From NCBI RefSeq assembly GCF_046630445.1, contig NC_092339.1, forward strand, positions 52,327,501-52,391,500: a stretch of 64,000 bases of DNA, read 5' to 3'. Of the stretch, positions 44,008 to 57,216 are shown in pieces. The position numbers and the translations under genes are program-made. Origin of the DNA: Rutidosis leptorrhynchoides (lineage: Eukaryota > Streptophyta > Magnoliopsida > Asterales > Asteraceae). Numbering within the stretch: the first letter of the stretch is position 1; every line of letters begins with the position of its first letter. A model generated the notes under the pieces. That model was not told the DNA's origin. It saw only the letters and a program-made list of their open reading frames with translations, and searched no databases.

Positions 44008-47000
44008 ACTCTCCCCCTCTTGGATCGTTCGCGTCCTCGCGAACCATTCTTGATGCAACGACGGATAATACTTCATGAGCCATTCTTCAGGTTCCCATGT
44101 ACATTCGGAACCTTTTCTAAATTGCCATAATACCTTCAACAATATAACCGACTTATTTCTCAAGCGCTTAACCTTTTGCTCCAAAATCTTTATTGGCTTC
44201 TCCGCATATCTTAACTTATTATCGACCTCAATTTCATTCAAAGGAACATAGGTTGATTCATCCGCCAAACACTTTCTCAATTGCGACACGTGAAATGTGT
44301 CATGTATATTACTCAATTCTTCGGGTAAAGCCAAACGGTAGGCTACCTTCCCAACTTTCGCCACTATCTCAAATGGTCCCACGAACCTTGGACCCAATTT
44401 TCCCCTCTTTCTAAAACGAATGATGCCTTTCCATGGAGAAACTTTTAGCATCACTCTATCACCTACTTGAAATTCTATCGGTTTTCTCCTTTTATCTACA
44501 TAAGACTTTTGTCGATCTTGTGCCGCCTTCATTCTTTCACGAATTTGGTCGATCATCTCGGTGGTTTGTTGTACTATTTCCGTGCTTCCTAATTCTCGTT
44601 GACCCACTTCGCCCCAACAAGTCGGGGTTCTACACCTCCTTCCATACAACATCTCATATGGTGCCATTCCAATTGTAGAGTGATAACTATTGTTGTATGA
44701 AAACTCAACTAAAGGTAAATGAGTATCCCAACTTCCACCGAAATCGATGACACATGCTCTCAACATATCCTCAAGAGTTTGTATAGTCCGTTCACTTTGA
44801 CCATCCGTTTGCGGGTGAAACGCGGTACTTATATGTAACTTAGTACCCATTTCCTCTTGAAACTTTCTCCAATATCGTGAGGTAAATCGGGTGTCTCGAT
44901 CCGAAACTATAGAAACCGGCACTCCATGCCTTGCAACAACTTCCTTCATATACAACTTAGACATTGCTTCTGATGACGAAGCTTCTCTTATTGCCAAGAA
45001 TAATGCACTCTTAGTCAATCTATCAACAATAACCCAAATTGCATCGTGTTGTCTAGGGGTCTTAGGCAACTTAGTCACTAAATCCATTGTAATATGCTCC
45101 CATTTCCAAACCGGTACCTCTAAAGGTTGCATCTTACCATAAGGCATTTGATGATCGGCTTTCACTTGAAGACAAGTAAGACACTTGTGCACATACTTAA
45201 CTATATCCCTCTTCATTCCCGGCCACCAATAGTCTTTCCTTAAATCTCTATACATTTTCGTAGCACCGGGGTGAATCGAATATTTAGATTTGTGAGCTAA
45301 GTCAAGGAGCTCACTTCTAACACCACTTTGCAAAGGTACCCAAATTCTCCCATATCTAAGTCTTAATCCACGAGAATCTACCATAAAATCATCAACTTGC
45401 CCCTTGATCCTTTCTTTTCTCACGTTTTCGGGCGATAATGCTTCACCTTGTGCAACACGAATATCATCAAATATTTGAGGTGATATTACCATGGCCAAAC
45501 TCGTTATCTTAATCGGTTGATGACTCGACTTCCTACTAAGAGCATCCGCTACCACGTTCGCTTTTCCGGGGTGATATAAGATCTCACAATCATAATCTTT
45601 CACCAAATCGAGACCTCTCCTTTGCCTATCATTCAGATCCCTTTGATCAAATAAATATTTTAAGTTCTTATGATTGGTATAAATGGAAAACTTAACACCA
45701 TAAAGATAATGACGCCAAATCTTTAAAGCAAAAACTACGGCCGTCAATTCTAAATCATGCGTAGGATAACGTTTCTCGTGTTCCTTCAATTGTCGGGAAG
45801 CATAAGCTATGACCTTCTCATTTTGCATCAATACACACCCTAAGCCTTTCTTAGAAGCATCACAATAAACCGTCATGTTCTCATTCCCTTCCGGTAAAAC
45901 CAATATGGGCGCTTGAATAAGCTTCTCCTTAAGGAGTTGAAACGCTTGTTCTTGCTTTTCTTCCCATTTCCATGGCACACTTTTACGAGTCAACTTGGTG
46001 AGTAGGGTGGCTATTCTAGAAAAATCTTGTATAAACCGTCGATAATACCCCGCTAAGCCTAGAAAACTCCTAACCTCGGTAGGATTCGTAGGTGGTTCCC
46101 ATCTCATAATTGCTTCTATCTTTACCGGATCAACACAAATACCCTTCTTATTAATGACATGACCCAAAAATTAAACTTCACGAAGCCAAAACTCGCATTT
46201 AGAGAACTTAGCAAACAAACTTTCTCTTCTTAAAGTCTCTAATACTTGTCTTAAATGCACCGCATGTTCCTCTTCATTCTTAGAATATACCAAAATGTCA
46301 TCAATGAATACAATTACAAATCTATCAAGCATCGGTCGACAAACTCTATTCATCAAATCCATAAACGCGGCCAGAGTATTTGTTAACCCAAACGGCATAA
46401 CCACAAACTCATAATGACCATACCTCGTTCGAAAAGCCGTTTTAGGAACATCTTCTTCCCTCACTTTCAATTGATGGTAACCCGACCTTAAATCTATCTT
46501 TGAAAAGAAACTTGCACCTTGTAGTTGATCAAACAAATCGTCTATCCTCGGCAACGGATACTTATTCTTAATAGTGACCTTATTCAATTCTCTATAATCA
46601 ATGCACATTCTCATAGTTCCATCCTTCTTTTTCACAAATAAAACCGGAGCTCCCCATGGTGAACTACTGGGACGTATAAAACCTTTATCTATCAAATCTT
46701 GTAATTGAGTCACCATTTCTCTCATCTCCGACGGGGCTAATCGATAGGGAGCTTTGACAATTGGCATGGCCCCGGGTATCAAATCTATTCTAAACTCTAC
46801 CTCTCGTTCGGGAGGTACACCGGGCAATTCACTTGGAAACACATCCGGAAACTCGTTAACTATCGGTACATCATCTAATTCAACAATTTTTTTCGAATTA
46901 TCAACAACATGTGCCAAAAACGCACAACATCCATGAGACAAAAATCTTTTAGCCCTAGCATACGTGCATATAGGAATAGCACGCCTAGCTCGCTCCCCAT

Positions 47001-48633
47001 AAATCCATATAACTTTCCCACTTGGCGATTGAACTAACACAATTTTCTTACGACACAAAATTATCCCTTCATTGTCATCTAACCAATCCATACCCACAAT
47101 TACTTGAAATTCCCCCATATGCATGGGTATTAAATCAATGACAAACTTTTCATCATCCAAAACAATTTCACACCCCTTAATGATACTATATACCATCACG
47201 GTTTTATTATCCGCTATTTCAACCTCTAATGGGTGTTCTAACATACTTGGGGTCATATTAAAATGCTTACAAAAAGAATACGATACAAACGACCGCGTAG
47301 CACCGGAATCAAACAAAACATGCGCAGGTAAAGAGTTTACAATAAAGGTACCTGACACCACATTTTGGGACTCCTTCGCTTCGAGTGCGGTAATCTGATG
47401 AGCTCGGGCCCTTGGTCGGCTATCACTAGTCTTCGGTTCCGTCTTAACCTCTTTCTTAACGCTACCACTAGCTAAATCCTTCTTGTATTCCGGACATTCG
47501 GCTTGAAAGTGACCTTTCTCAAAACAATAATAACATTGCTTACCTTTCTTAGGACATTCGACGGCCCTATGACCCGGCTTCCCGCAAGAGTAACAATCAG
47601 TGATACCCGCTTTACATTCACCCGTATGATTCTTACCACACCTAGTACACGACTTGGCTTCTTTCCCACCGCTCTTACCCGACACAAAACTCCCTTTTGA
47701 CTTGTGCGGGGATTCGGAACCAAACTTACCCTTCTTCGGACTAACATTATGCATCGCCTTAGAGTCTTGATCTAACTTTCGCTTAAACGCCGCCTTCTTC
47801 CTAAGTTCATGCTCTCTAACAAGTGCTCTATTCATCATTTCGGCTAAGGTCTTATAAGTGCTCTTGTCGATAAATTCACTTATCTCGGGATTCAACTTTT
47901 CATGATAATGATCCATCATCAACTTGGGACTTGACACAAAGTCCAGACAAAAACGAGACTTATCATTGAACTCGGCATTAAACTCGGTCACCGATTTACT
48001 TCCATGCTCTATATTCATAAACTCGGATTTCAACCTACTAACCTCGGCGGGTGGAGCAAATTGGGTCATAAACATTTCACGGAACTTGTCCCATGAGAAA
48101 CTTGTAGCCACGTCTCGCCCATGAGACTTAACTATGAAATTCCACCACTCATAACCACTACCCTTCATTTGATGAGCCGAATAAATTACCTTTAAATGCT
48201 CGGGGCATTCACACAACATAAAAGTTTCTTCAATCTCATCGATCCATCTTTGACTAACAATTGGGTCAACCTTACCATGAAACTCCGGGGGATGGCAATT
48301 TGCAAAGTTCTTATATTCAAATCGATCATCCTTCCTTCTTGGGGCTTCTACCTCTTCTTGTCTTACCCCACTTCCCCCTTCGCCTCTTAAAGTAGGGTTA
48401 TTAGCAATAAGAGTCTTTAACTTCTCGTCTAATTGATCGTTTATCATTGTCTTGATCTTTTCTAACAAGGTTGGGGTATAACGTATCAAGGCTTGCCCTA
48501 TTTGCCCCGAAATGTCATTTGGCATGTTAACTTCTTCGGGTTCATTTTGAGAGTCTTCAATAGACTCCATGGATGGGGTGTGGACGTACTCGTCGTCCTC
48601 CTCATTACCTCTATTCGGTGATACAATAGCCAT
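43987..48633 (-). pseudogene. Gag-Pol polyprotein of the Tekay-like element, one nonsense codon
   Basis: Starts at ATG 48633-48631 ([16 protein letters not shown]). Order: gag capsid region; zinc knuckles including [14 protein letters not shown] and [14 protein letters not shown]; protease [12 protein letters not shown] with [29 protein letters not shown] and FIDDILVYS; RNase H ([20 protein letters not shown]); integrase with HHCC-type segment ([10 protein letters not shown]...[10 protein letters not shown]) and [25 protein letters not shown]; chromodomain-like C-terminus ([11 protein letters not shown]). TAA at 46173-46171 replaces a Gln codon between RT and RNase H (after CEFWLREV). The RT motif reads TNTLAAF where TNAPAAF is near-universal, another C-to-T-type change. 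The frame runs through the polypurine tract and stops 21 bp inside the 3' LTR. Confidence 0.93.
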
Positions 48634-49038
48634 TCTGAAAATTACATTCAACTCGTTAGTTCAAATACCTACATCATCATCATAACCAAACAAATCGAAA
48701 GAATTCCTAACTCGATTCACCATGACCATAGTAGACGTTCATGTGTACTAAAATGAAGTAATAACAATGGCCTGTTGTTATTACACCATTCCATTACACA
48801 TTTAATCTACTAAGACATCATGGCTAACGAGTATCAAACTCCTTACATAAACCAATCATAATCTCAATCATTAAACTACAAGTCTCGTCAACGACTCTAC
48901 CCTATGGAGCATGGCACAACTATTCGACCTTAACACTTATGCAAGTCCTAAACCGCTTATCATTTCATAACAATGGTTTAAGCCTAGATAATCCCTATCG
49001 TGGGTTATCCAAGTCCCATCCAAGTCCCTTAAACCACA
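48634..49038 (-). other. Leader of the Tekay-like element
   Basis: Non-coding stretch between primer site and gag ATG; no repeats or ORFs of note. Confidence 0.7.
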
Positions 49039-49050
49039 GCTCTGATACCA
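49039..49050 (-). other. Primer binding site (initiator tRNA-Met)
   Basis: Minus-strand TGGTATCAGAGC, three or four bases from the 5' LTR. Confidence 0.9.
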
Positions 49051-49053
49051 ACT

Positions 49054-51222
49054 TTTAACGCCTTTAAACGAGTAAATTTTTTTTTTTTTTTTTTTGATAA
49101 ATAGAGTCACTGCCCGGACAAGGCATATGCCGCGGCGCGGTTTGCCTTGTCGCGGCGCGACACAACGCGGGAAACATTACACATCTTAACCCAGTTTCTG
49201 ATATCAACTTCAGGCCATTATCGCGGCGCGGAGGGCTTTGCCGCGGCGCGACACAACTCGTGTCCAGGATCTGACCTGCAACTTTTTATTTAAACCAAAT
49301 TTTACACCTTTCATCATTTTTCCAACACAATCAAAACTGCATAATTCATACACAAACTTAAGGAAACAGTTTCTAATATCATTAAACATTCGCAAACATC
49401 TTTTAAACATCAAAACATGTTTTCATAATCTAAACCATCATTTGGTCCCAAATTTGGCAATAACAAACATGACACATTCAAAACACTAGGCGTTGATAAG
49501 CGGTAACCGTAGAGCATGTTTACAAAAGGGACTTGCAATACCACTTACACTAATGCCAATGCTCCCCTAGCGCTTCAAACGGGCTCCTTACCTTCGCGAT
49601 GAACCTTAGCACCTAAAACATAAAACATCATGGGAGTAAGCTTTTACACTTAGTGAGTTATAGGAAAGTAGTAAAACATAAAACATAACACTTATCCTTC
49701 AACCCATCGGTTGTTTGCTTACTTTCGGATCTGATTCATTCATACCATAGGCATGACTTACTAGGCCAACCCTAGTAATCATACCTAAGCTAACCATAGA
49801 CATACTAAATATGCCTAAGCTATCATCATTTCATTTCATCATCATTTCAAACATAGACATTTAATGTGTCTAAGCTAAAACAAACCATAGGCAAGATTAC
49901 TAGCAATGTAATAACCTTGCCTAAGCTAAACATCAACCATAGATACAATTATTAGGCTAACCTAATAATTCTATCTAAGCTACATATATAGTGCACTTAG
50001 TCGTTACTCTCTTGCACGGATGCAATCCGAGAACACTAAGCCACTCTTGACCCGCCCATATTACCCCCTATAAACTCACCTTGCTTAATTGAATTTCCTT
50101 GATCACTTGTAACCTCTTTTCCTTGATTAGCACCTATACATGAGCTAATCCCATTAATCACACAACTCAACAAAATCACAACTTTCATGAATCATTGCAT
50201 CTTTCTATACTTATACATACACTTAACCCCCTAATCACAACATACATACATTCTAGCCTTGATCTCATCTTTTCTAAGATAGGAATATTACCAATTAAAC
50301 TTCATAACTTTAATCATGTACATTACTAGTTCATCTCTTTTAGTAATACATGCAACTTTCCACCAATCTTTTCATTATTCATTTAATAAGTTGCATACAA
50401 TCCAATTCCATTACTAACACCCTTAAGTTATTACTTAATCAAATTCCATAACTTACAATAATAACAATAACTCAAACATGAACATCCTTCTTCAAAATTA
50501 CTAACTAAAACACATGAACATCTCATTGAGACATTTTATCAAACACTTGGTGTGCATGACTAGAAATTTAACTAGAACATCACTAAATTCATCATATTCA
50601 TACCATAAATCCAAAATGCAAGTTCATGCTTAATTCTTCTTCCAAAATCAATGACAATTTCATTTTAACTCAAACAATTGTGCACCATTCAACAACTAGC
50701 AACTTCTTAAGCATAAATCTCATCATTATCACACAATAAAAGCAATACATAGACATAAAATTCATACCTTGACTTTTAGAGTTTAAGAACCCTAATTATG
50801 CACAAAGAGAGTGAAATTGGAAGATTAAAGCTTGCTAGAGTGATTAAGGTGTGTTAGATTTCACAAATCTTCAATTGCATGAGTCTAATTTCAACAATTT
50901 GTGGTTTCTTCCTCCTTCTCCCTCAACATCGACATACACACACATACAGGAGGTTTTTCTGTATAATTTTTGTGAATAACTCAATTTCCAGCATTTTAAT
51001 TCCTTTTTATTTAAATTAACTTTGGCCTAATTGCACTTTCTACCCTCCCCATCACATCTATAGCTAGGAAGGTCCTTAATTCTAACTTTGCACCATTAGT
51101 CCTTCTTAACTTAACCAATAAACTTAACTTTTGTCCATTTAACATAAAATAACTTTTACCAATTAATTTCTTAGCAATAAAATTTCACATAAAATAATAC
51201 CTTAAATAATTGGGATGTTACA
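49054..51222 (-). repeat. 5' LTR of the Tekay-like element, 2169 bp
   Basis: Nearly identical to 41839-44007; several of the differences fall in the GCCGCGGCGCGG motifs (49129-49245). Followed on the plus strand by target duplicate TAAAT. Confidence 0.92.
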
Positions 51223-51227
51223 TAAAT

Positions 51228-51986
51228 AGTAGGCCTTATATGTATATAGTAGGGGAACCAAAAAATTTATTAGTTGTGAGCCTTTTGTTGTTATTATAAG
51301 ATTGACTAATTATTAAAGTGGTTCAAAACAAGATTATGTCGATAAAATGAGAAAATAGTGTACATGATGTAAAATTATTCACATGGGTACATGTTTTCGA
51401 TGTTTACCGAAGTTTATGGATAAAAAAAGCATTTTAGTAACGAATAATAAATACATGTAATATATACTAATAAAATAAAAAGACAACACATTAAAACTAA
51501 GAGCATATTAAATATTAAATGATAGGTTGCTTTGGATCATTATGCATCCCACATCGTTGTGCACATAAATAATGTTTGGGTATAAAAGACAGGAGCACAC
51601 ATCTGCTGTGCTAATTCAGAATTTAAATATCAAGTTGGTTCTGGACTTCTAAATAATCTAGTTGGTCTTTTCATTTTCTAGCTGTCATTGGGTCCATAAG
51701 CCTACTGGTACAAGAGAGGGAGTAATAAATTATGGGCCCTCATTACTTATGGCCCCGTCCCCGGGGTATAATTTACTTAAATAATTAAATTAATTAAATC
51801 AAAAAGTAAAGGTCTTGTCTTTCGTTTGATTCATAGGCATTCATTTGCTGCGAATGAATCATTTTGATCAATTATCTTTTTAATTCATTGGCAGTCACCT
51901 CATTCGCTGCTAATCAATCATTTTGAACAATTTTTTCTTTCTTCCTTCACCCATAATCTCGATCTTGATCATTTTACTTGCAAGTT
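51228..51986. other. Upstream region of kinase copy 2
   Basis: No gene. A good TATA box, GGGTATAAAAGAC (TATAAAA at 51581-51587), lies about 400 bp before the kinase ATG and may be its promoter, implying a long or spliced 5' UTR. The pair CATTCATTTGCTGCGAATGAATCATTTTGATCAA and TCATTCGCTGCTAATCAATCATTTTGAACAA is a local direct repeat at about 51838 and 51901. Confidence 0.45.
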
Positions 51987-52581
51987 ATGATGCCATTTAA
52001 AGACTTGGAGCACCTCAGTATACCATTTGAGCATATAATAGAAGCCACCAAAAACTTCATAACTATCATCGGAAAGGGCGGGTATGGACCTGATTATAAG
52101 GGACAACTCTCACTCTCCGGTGAAACGAAACTTACCACCATTGCTGTAAAACGACTGGATACTAAAATTTCGGGACAGGGGCTTAAGGAGTTTTTAACAG
52201 AGATTCAATTGCCATCTCGTTATAAGCATCCAAACCTCATCTCCCTTCTTGGTTTTTGCAACCAAGGCCCTGAGAAAGTTCTCATTTATGAGTACGCTCA
52301 TCGCGGTAGCCTAGACAAGTACTTACATAATGCTAGTCAGAATCCCACTTTTACACTAACATGGAAGCAGAGACTAAATATTTGCATTGACGCAGCACGT
52401 GGTTTAGATCATCTACACAACCACGTTGCACAACATGAACGAGTTATCCACAGAGACATTAAGAGTGCTAATGTTCTCTTGGATAGCAACTGGAGAGCCA
52501 TGATAGCTGATTTCGGCCTTTCTAAATTGGGTCGTGCCAACGAGAAGGATTCATTTTTTATCACCAACGCGTGCGGCAAGT
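51987..52581 (+). pseudogene. Receptor-like kinase (paralogue of 10255-11178), truncated by copia insertion
   Basis: ATG at 51987 or 51990, then MPFKDLEHLSIPFEHIIEAT, glycine loop GKGGYGPDYKG (the usual Val before Tyr is Asp), AVKRL, HRDIKSANVLL, DFGLSKLG and FITNACG, where it meets the copia LTR at 52582. The open frame continues about 57 codons into the LTR and stops at 52751, giving a kinase cut in the activation segment and therefore unlikely to be active. The remaining kinase half should lie beyond the nested elements, outside the window. It aligns with the 10-kb kinase throughout (EFLTEIQL.SRYKH, LIYEYA, GSLD.YL). Confidence 0.85.
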
Positions 52582-53320
52582 TGGAATATGGAGACATTTA
52601 TACAAAACGAGAAAAAAAAAATTGTTTCAACACTTGCACGGATTTTGCAGATTTCGGGAAGCGTGAAACAATCAAATGCGACGCATCCAAGGGTGGATGC
52701 GGCGCATTCATAGAGCAAAAAGGTCCGAAGGTTTTAGATGCGGAGCATTAAGCTGATACGGTGCATCAGGGGGTCAGATGCGGCGCATCCTCAACTAATG
52801 CGGCGCATCTGGTGCTGGTTCTCGAATCTGAAATGTGAAAAGCAAGTGATGCGGTGCATCACACATCAGATGCGGCGCATCTGGTGTCTGGCAGCAAGTT
52901 GGCAAGTTGCAACCTTTACATCCGAGCATGCTTTGGCCTCCTTTCACTTTAGGTGCAAAGTTAATCACTTTACACCTAAAATTAGGGCTGTGATCATGCC
53001 ATTACAAGGTAGAAAGCATGGCTAGTTGGTAAACAAGATGATTACTTGTCATGGTGAAGATTCCTAGCTAGTTGTCATGGTGTTCATGTTTTCTCATATA
53101 TATAGAACTCATTGTATGCAATTGTAACATACCACATACAGATTCTCAGTAATAAACACTCTCTAGTTGGTCCGTGGACTAAAGCAATCACAACGATTGC
53201 ATATAACCACGTTATATCTTATGTCGATTTACTTTTTTCGCATTTATATTCTTTCGTTCATTAAGTGGGTGAGTGATCTTGAAGAATCACTTGCGTTGTT
53301 TGGGTCCTAATATCCTAACA
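52582..53320 (+). repeat. 5' LTR of the second copia element, 739 bp
   Basis: TGGAATATGGAGAC...AATATCCTAACA. Eight GATGCGGCGCATC-like dyads (near 52675, 52695, 52738, 52756, 52777, 52798, 52848, 52869), mostly at 20-21 bp or multiples. The left edge is defined by the loss of kinase homology. Confidence 0.82.
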
Positions 53321-53322
53321 AC

Positions 53323-53334
53323 TGGTATCAGAGC
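53323..53334 (+). other. Primer binding site (initiator tRNA-Met)
   Basis: TGGTATCAGAGC two bases after the LTR. Confidence 0.9.
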
Positions 53335-53356
53335 ACAAGGTTTCGTTAAGGCAACG

Positions 53357-56300
53357 ATGGCGGAAGATGGGAAGTTTAGAATCGACCGATTCGATGGGAG
53401 AGACTTTGGCTTTTGGAAGATGCAAATTGAAGATTACTTGTATCAAAAGAAGCTACACCAACCCTTGTTAGAGACCAAGCCCGAAAGCATGGACGATGCC
53501 GATTGGACGCTTTTGGATCGTCAAGCTTTGGGTGCTATTCGTCTTTCACTTGCTAAGAACGTTGCATACAACGTTGTGAATGAGAAGACGACGTTTGCTT
53601 GCTTGAAAGCACTCTCTAACATGTATGAGAAACCTACAGCTGCAAATAAGGTATTTCTCATGCGTCAATTGTTTAATACTAAGATGAAGGAAGGTATGAG
53701 TGCAACGGATCATATCAATGAATTTAATAATATCGTTTCAAGACTTGAATCGGTAGAGATTAAGTTTGATGATGAACTAAAAGCACTTATCTTGCTTTCA
53801 TCATTACCGGAAAGTTGGTCGGGTACGGTTACAGCGGTTAGTAGCTCTACGAGAACTACTAAGCTAGCGTTTGAAGCTATAAGGGATTTGATTCTTGGTG
53901 AAGATACTCGTAGGAGAAACTCGGGGGAATCAACATCCGGTTCTTTGTTAAGTACCGACAACCGGGGTAGAAAATTTGAATGCGGTGAGAAGAAGGGTAG
54001 GAAGAAGTCTAAGAAGAGGTATTCATCGAAAGATAGAAGTGAAGTTACTTGTTGGGGTTGCAATCAAAAGGGGCACTTTCAAAGGAATTGCAAAAATGGT
54101 TCCGCGAAAGGTGTAAACTTAGCCGAAGGGGAAAGTGATGATGCACTTTTGTGTAGTGTTGAAAATTCTATGGAGTCTTAGATTTTGGATTCGGGAGCTT
54201 CGTTTCATGCTACTCATATCAAAAGCATGATGAAGAATTTTCGTTCATATCAAGGCAAGGTGAGATTGGCGGACAACAAGCAACTCAACATAGAGGGCAT
54301 TGGAGATGTTGTTTTGAAGACTACTCTTGGTTCTAATTGGACTTTGAAGAACGTAAGGTACATTCCTAAATTGAAAAGGAAACTTATTTCGGTTGGTCAA
54401 TTAGATGATGAAGGTAACGCGGTTACTTTTGAAAACCGCCAATGGAAGGTGGTTAAGGGTAGTAGTATTGTGGCTCGTGGACATAAAAGGGGAACACTTT
54501 ATATGGTTGAAGTGTTTGATGAAGACACGGTGGTTGCTACTATTAATGTTGTGTCCGAATCAACTCTATGGCACCGAAGACTCGGGCATATGAGTGAGAA
54601 GGGTATGAAGATGCTTGTTTCGAGTGGGAGAATTCCGGATTTGAAAAAGGTAGAACTTGGGTTTTGCGAACCATGTGTATATGGGAAGCAAAAGAAGGTG
54701 ACTTTTGGGAAATCGGGGAATGCACCTAAGTTGGAGAAATTGGAGCTCGTTCATACGGATGTGTTTGGTCCAACCAATGTAGAATCACAAGGAGGTTCTC
54801 GCTATTATGTCACCTTCATTGACGACTCCACTCGAAAGGTAAGGGTTTATTTTCTTAAAGCTAAATCCGATGTATTTAATACTTTTGTGAAGTGGAAAGC
54901 TATGGTAGAAAATGAAACTAACTTGAAAGTCAAGAGCTTGAAGTCGGATAATGGAGGGGAATATGGTAGTCTTGAGTTTAAAGACCATTGTGCAAAGCTC
55001 GGTATTAGAATGTTGAAAACGGTACCGGAAACACCGCAACACAATGGGGTCGCCGAACGTATGAATCGTACGTTAAATGAAAGGGCTAAGAGTATGATAC
55101 TACATGCCGGTTTGCCTAAAATGTTTTGGGCGGATGTGGTTAACACGGCGGCTTATTTGATAAATAGGGGACCCTCAACACCGTTGGGTTTCTGAATTCC
55201 CGAGGAAGAATGGCAAGGTAAGAAGGTGAGTTATGGTTACCTTAGGATCTTTGGGTGTAATGCATATGTGAAGACCAAAGATGCGGATAAAGACAAGCTT
55301 GAAGCTAAGTCAAAGAAGTGTATTTTCATAGGCTACGGGTCAGATGAAATGGGTTATTGTTGTTGGGACAACGAGGCTAGAAAAGTAATTCGTTCGCGAG
55401 ATGTTACTTTTGATGAAGATTCGGTCTATGGCAAACCGGAAACGGGGAGTCCTAAACCGAGTCAAGTTACTTTTGACGATGTTTCTATTGATGATCTTGC
55501 AGGTTCTAGTGGGAGTACGGGAAACAATGAATTGCCAAATAACGGTGAGGCGTCGGAAAATGCTAATGATGGGGATGATTCGGAAAGTGGTGATGATTCC
55601 GAACATAGTGCGAGTTCTAGTGATGAGGAGGATACAAATGAAACCGGTCCAACCATTCCGGTTACTCCAACACCAAGATGCTCGACTAGAGTGCGCAAAC
55701 CTAATCCTAGGTATTCTCCATCAGCAAACTACTTGCTCTATACCGAGAATGGTGAACCCGAAAGTTACTTTGAGGCAATAAAAACAAAAGAATCCATACA
55801 ATGGGAGCTTGCCATGAAAGAAGAGATGGGGTCACTTGAGAAGAATAAAACTTGGTCACTAGTGAAGTTACCTCATGATAAAAGGGCGTTGCAAAACAAA
55901 TGGGTGTATAGAATCAAGAATGAGATGGATGGCAAGAAAAGGTACAAGGCTCGTTTGGTAGTCAAAGGCTTTCAACAAAAGGAAGGGGTTGACTACAAAG
56001 AGATATTTTCACCGGTAGTTAAAATGACTACTATCCGTTTGGTACTTTCTATGGTTGCATCCGAAGACTTACATCTAGAGCAACTAGATGTGAAGACTGC
56101 ATTCTTGCATGGTGATCTTGTTGAAGAGATCTACATGAGGCAACCCGAGGGCTTTGAGGTAAAGGGTAAAGAGAAGTGGGTTTGTAAGCTAAAGAAAAGT
56201 TTGTATGGATTGAAGCAAGTACCTCGGCAATGGTACTTGAAGTTTGACGAGTTTATGAAGAAGATTGGTTTCTTAAGATGTGAAGCGGATCACTGTTGCT

Positions 56301-57216
56301 ACTTGAAGAAATTCAAGTCTTCATATATAATCTTATTGTTGTATGTTGATGACATGTTACTTGCAGGTTCAAACATGTCCGAAATTAACAAGTTGAAGGG
56401 ATTACTTTCCCGAGAATTAGAGATGAAAGATCTTGGCGGTGCTAGGCAAATACTTGGCATGAGTATTGTGCGTGATCGTTTGAAGGGTACTCTATACTTG
56501 TCTCAATCCAAATATATTGAGAAAGTAGTAGAGAGGTTCAACATGGAAGATTCAAAGGCTCGTTCTATGCCTTTGGGAAGCACCTTAAAGTTATCGAAAA
56601 GCCAATCACCAAAGACGGAAAGAGACAAGAAGGATATGGAAAAGGTTCCATATGCATCGGCCGTGGGTAGTATTATGTATGCCATGGTTTGTACAAGACC
56701 CGAAATTGCTCAAGCAGTGGGAGTTGTAAGTCGTTATATGTCTAATCCGGGTAAAGAGCATTGAGAAGCGGTCAAATGGTTGCTTCATTATTTGAAAGGT
56801 ACTTCTAATATGGGATTGTGTTTCTCCAAAAACAATCTCATACTTAGAGGTTATGCGGATGCTAATTTGGGTGGATGTGATGATTCGGGGAAAAGCACTA
56901 CGGGTTATGTTTTCACAATGGGGAAGACGGCAATTAGTTGGTTACCTCGATTGCAAAAGAGTGTTGCTTTGTCAACCACCGAAGCCGAATACATGGCTAT
57001 TGCGGAAGCTTCTAAAGAGCTAGTGTGGTTGAAGAACTTCTTAGGTGAGTTAGGTAAAAGACAAGACTATTGCGTCTTGTATTGTGATAATCAAAGTGCG
57101 GTTCATCTTGGGAAGAATCCAGTGTTTCATAGTCGAACGAAACACATCAAGATAAGGTATCATTTTATTCAACAACATATAAATGATCGCACTTTATTCT
57201 TGGAGAAAATTGATAA
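53357..57216 (+). pseudogene. Copia gag-pol with three nonsense codons and no frameshift
   Basis: ATG 53357 (MAEDGKFRIDRFDGRDFGFW). Gag with knuckle CWGCNQKGHFQRNC; TAG at 54179; protease LDSGASFHAT; GAG-pre-integrase LWHRRLGHMSEKGMKML; integrase HTDVFGPTNV, SDNGGEYGSLEF and ETPQHNGVAERMNRT; TGA at 55193; RT KARLVVKGFQQKEGVDYKEI and LLYVDDMLLAGS; TGA at 56762; RNase H GYADANLGGCDDSGKSTTGY and CDNQSAVHLGKNPVFHSRTK. All three stops are in the single 1314-codon frame. Judged from the conserved family sequence they arose from TGG, CGA-type and TGG codons, i.e. C-to-T changes on one strand or the other. The frame enters Athila DNA at about 57217 and ends at 57298. Confidence 0.93.

Larger units (their letters stand above)
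41839..51222 (-). mobile_element. Ty3/gypsy chromovirus (Tekay-like), nearly intact and young
   Basis: Two 2169-bp LTRs (41839-44007, 49054-51222) with about ten differences by eye, target duplication TAAAT (41834-41838, 51223-51227), primer site GCTCTGATACCA (49039-49050, read on the minus strand TGGTATCAGAGC) and polypurine tract (minus AAGAGGGGGAGAGT, 44008-44024). One gag-pol frame of about 1548 codons carries a single nonsense codon. Lineage assigned from the C-terminal chromodomain-like region. Confidence 0.95.
52582..57216 (+). mobile_element. Ty1/copia retrotransposon, 5' LTR to RNase H, cut by an Athila element
   Basis: 5' LTR 52582-53320, primer site 53323-53334, gag-pol from 53357. 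The coding frame is lost at about 57217-57230 where an Athila-type LTR starts. The remainder of pol and the 3' LTR are outside the window. Confidence 0.88.

Noticed and set aside
53710-54063. 117-codon minus-strand frame under copia gag, and similar antisense frames at 54785-55146 and 62431-62922
   Set aside because: Shadows of strongly coding plus-strand gag-pol frames.
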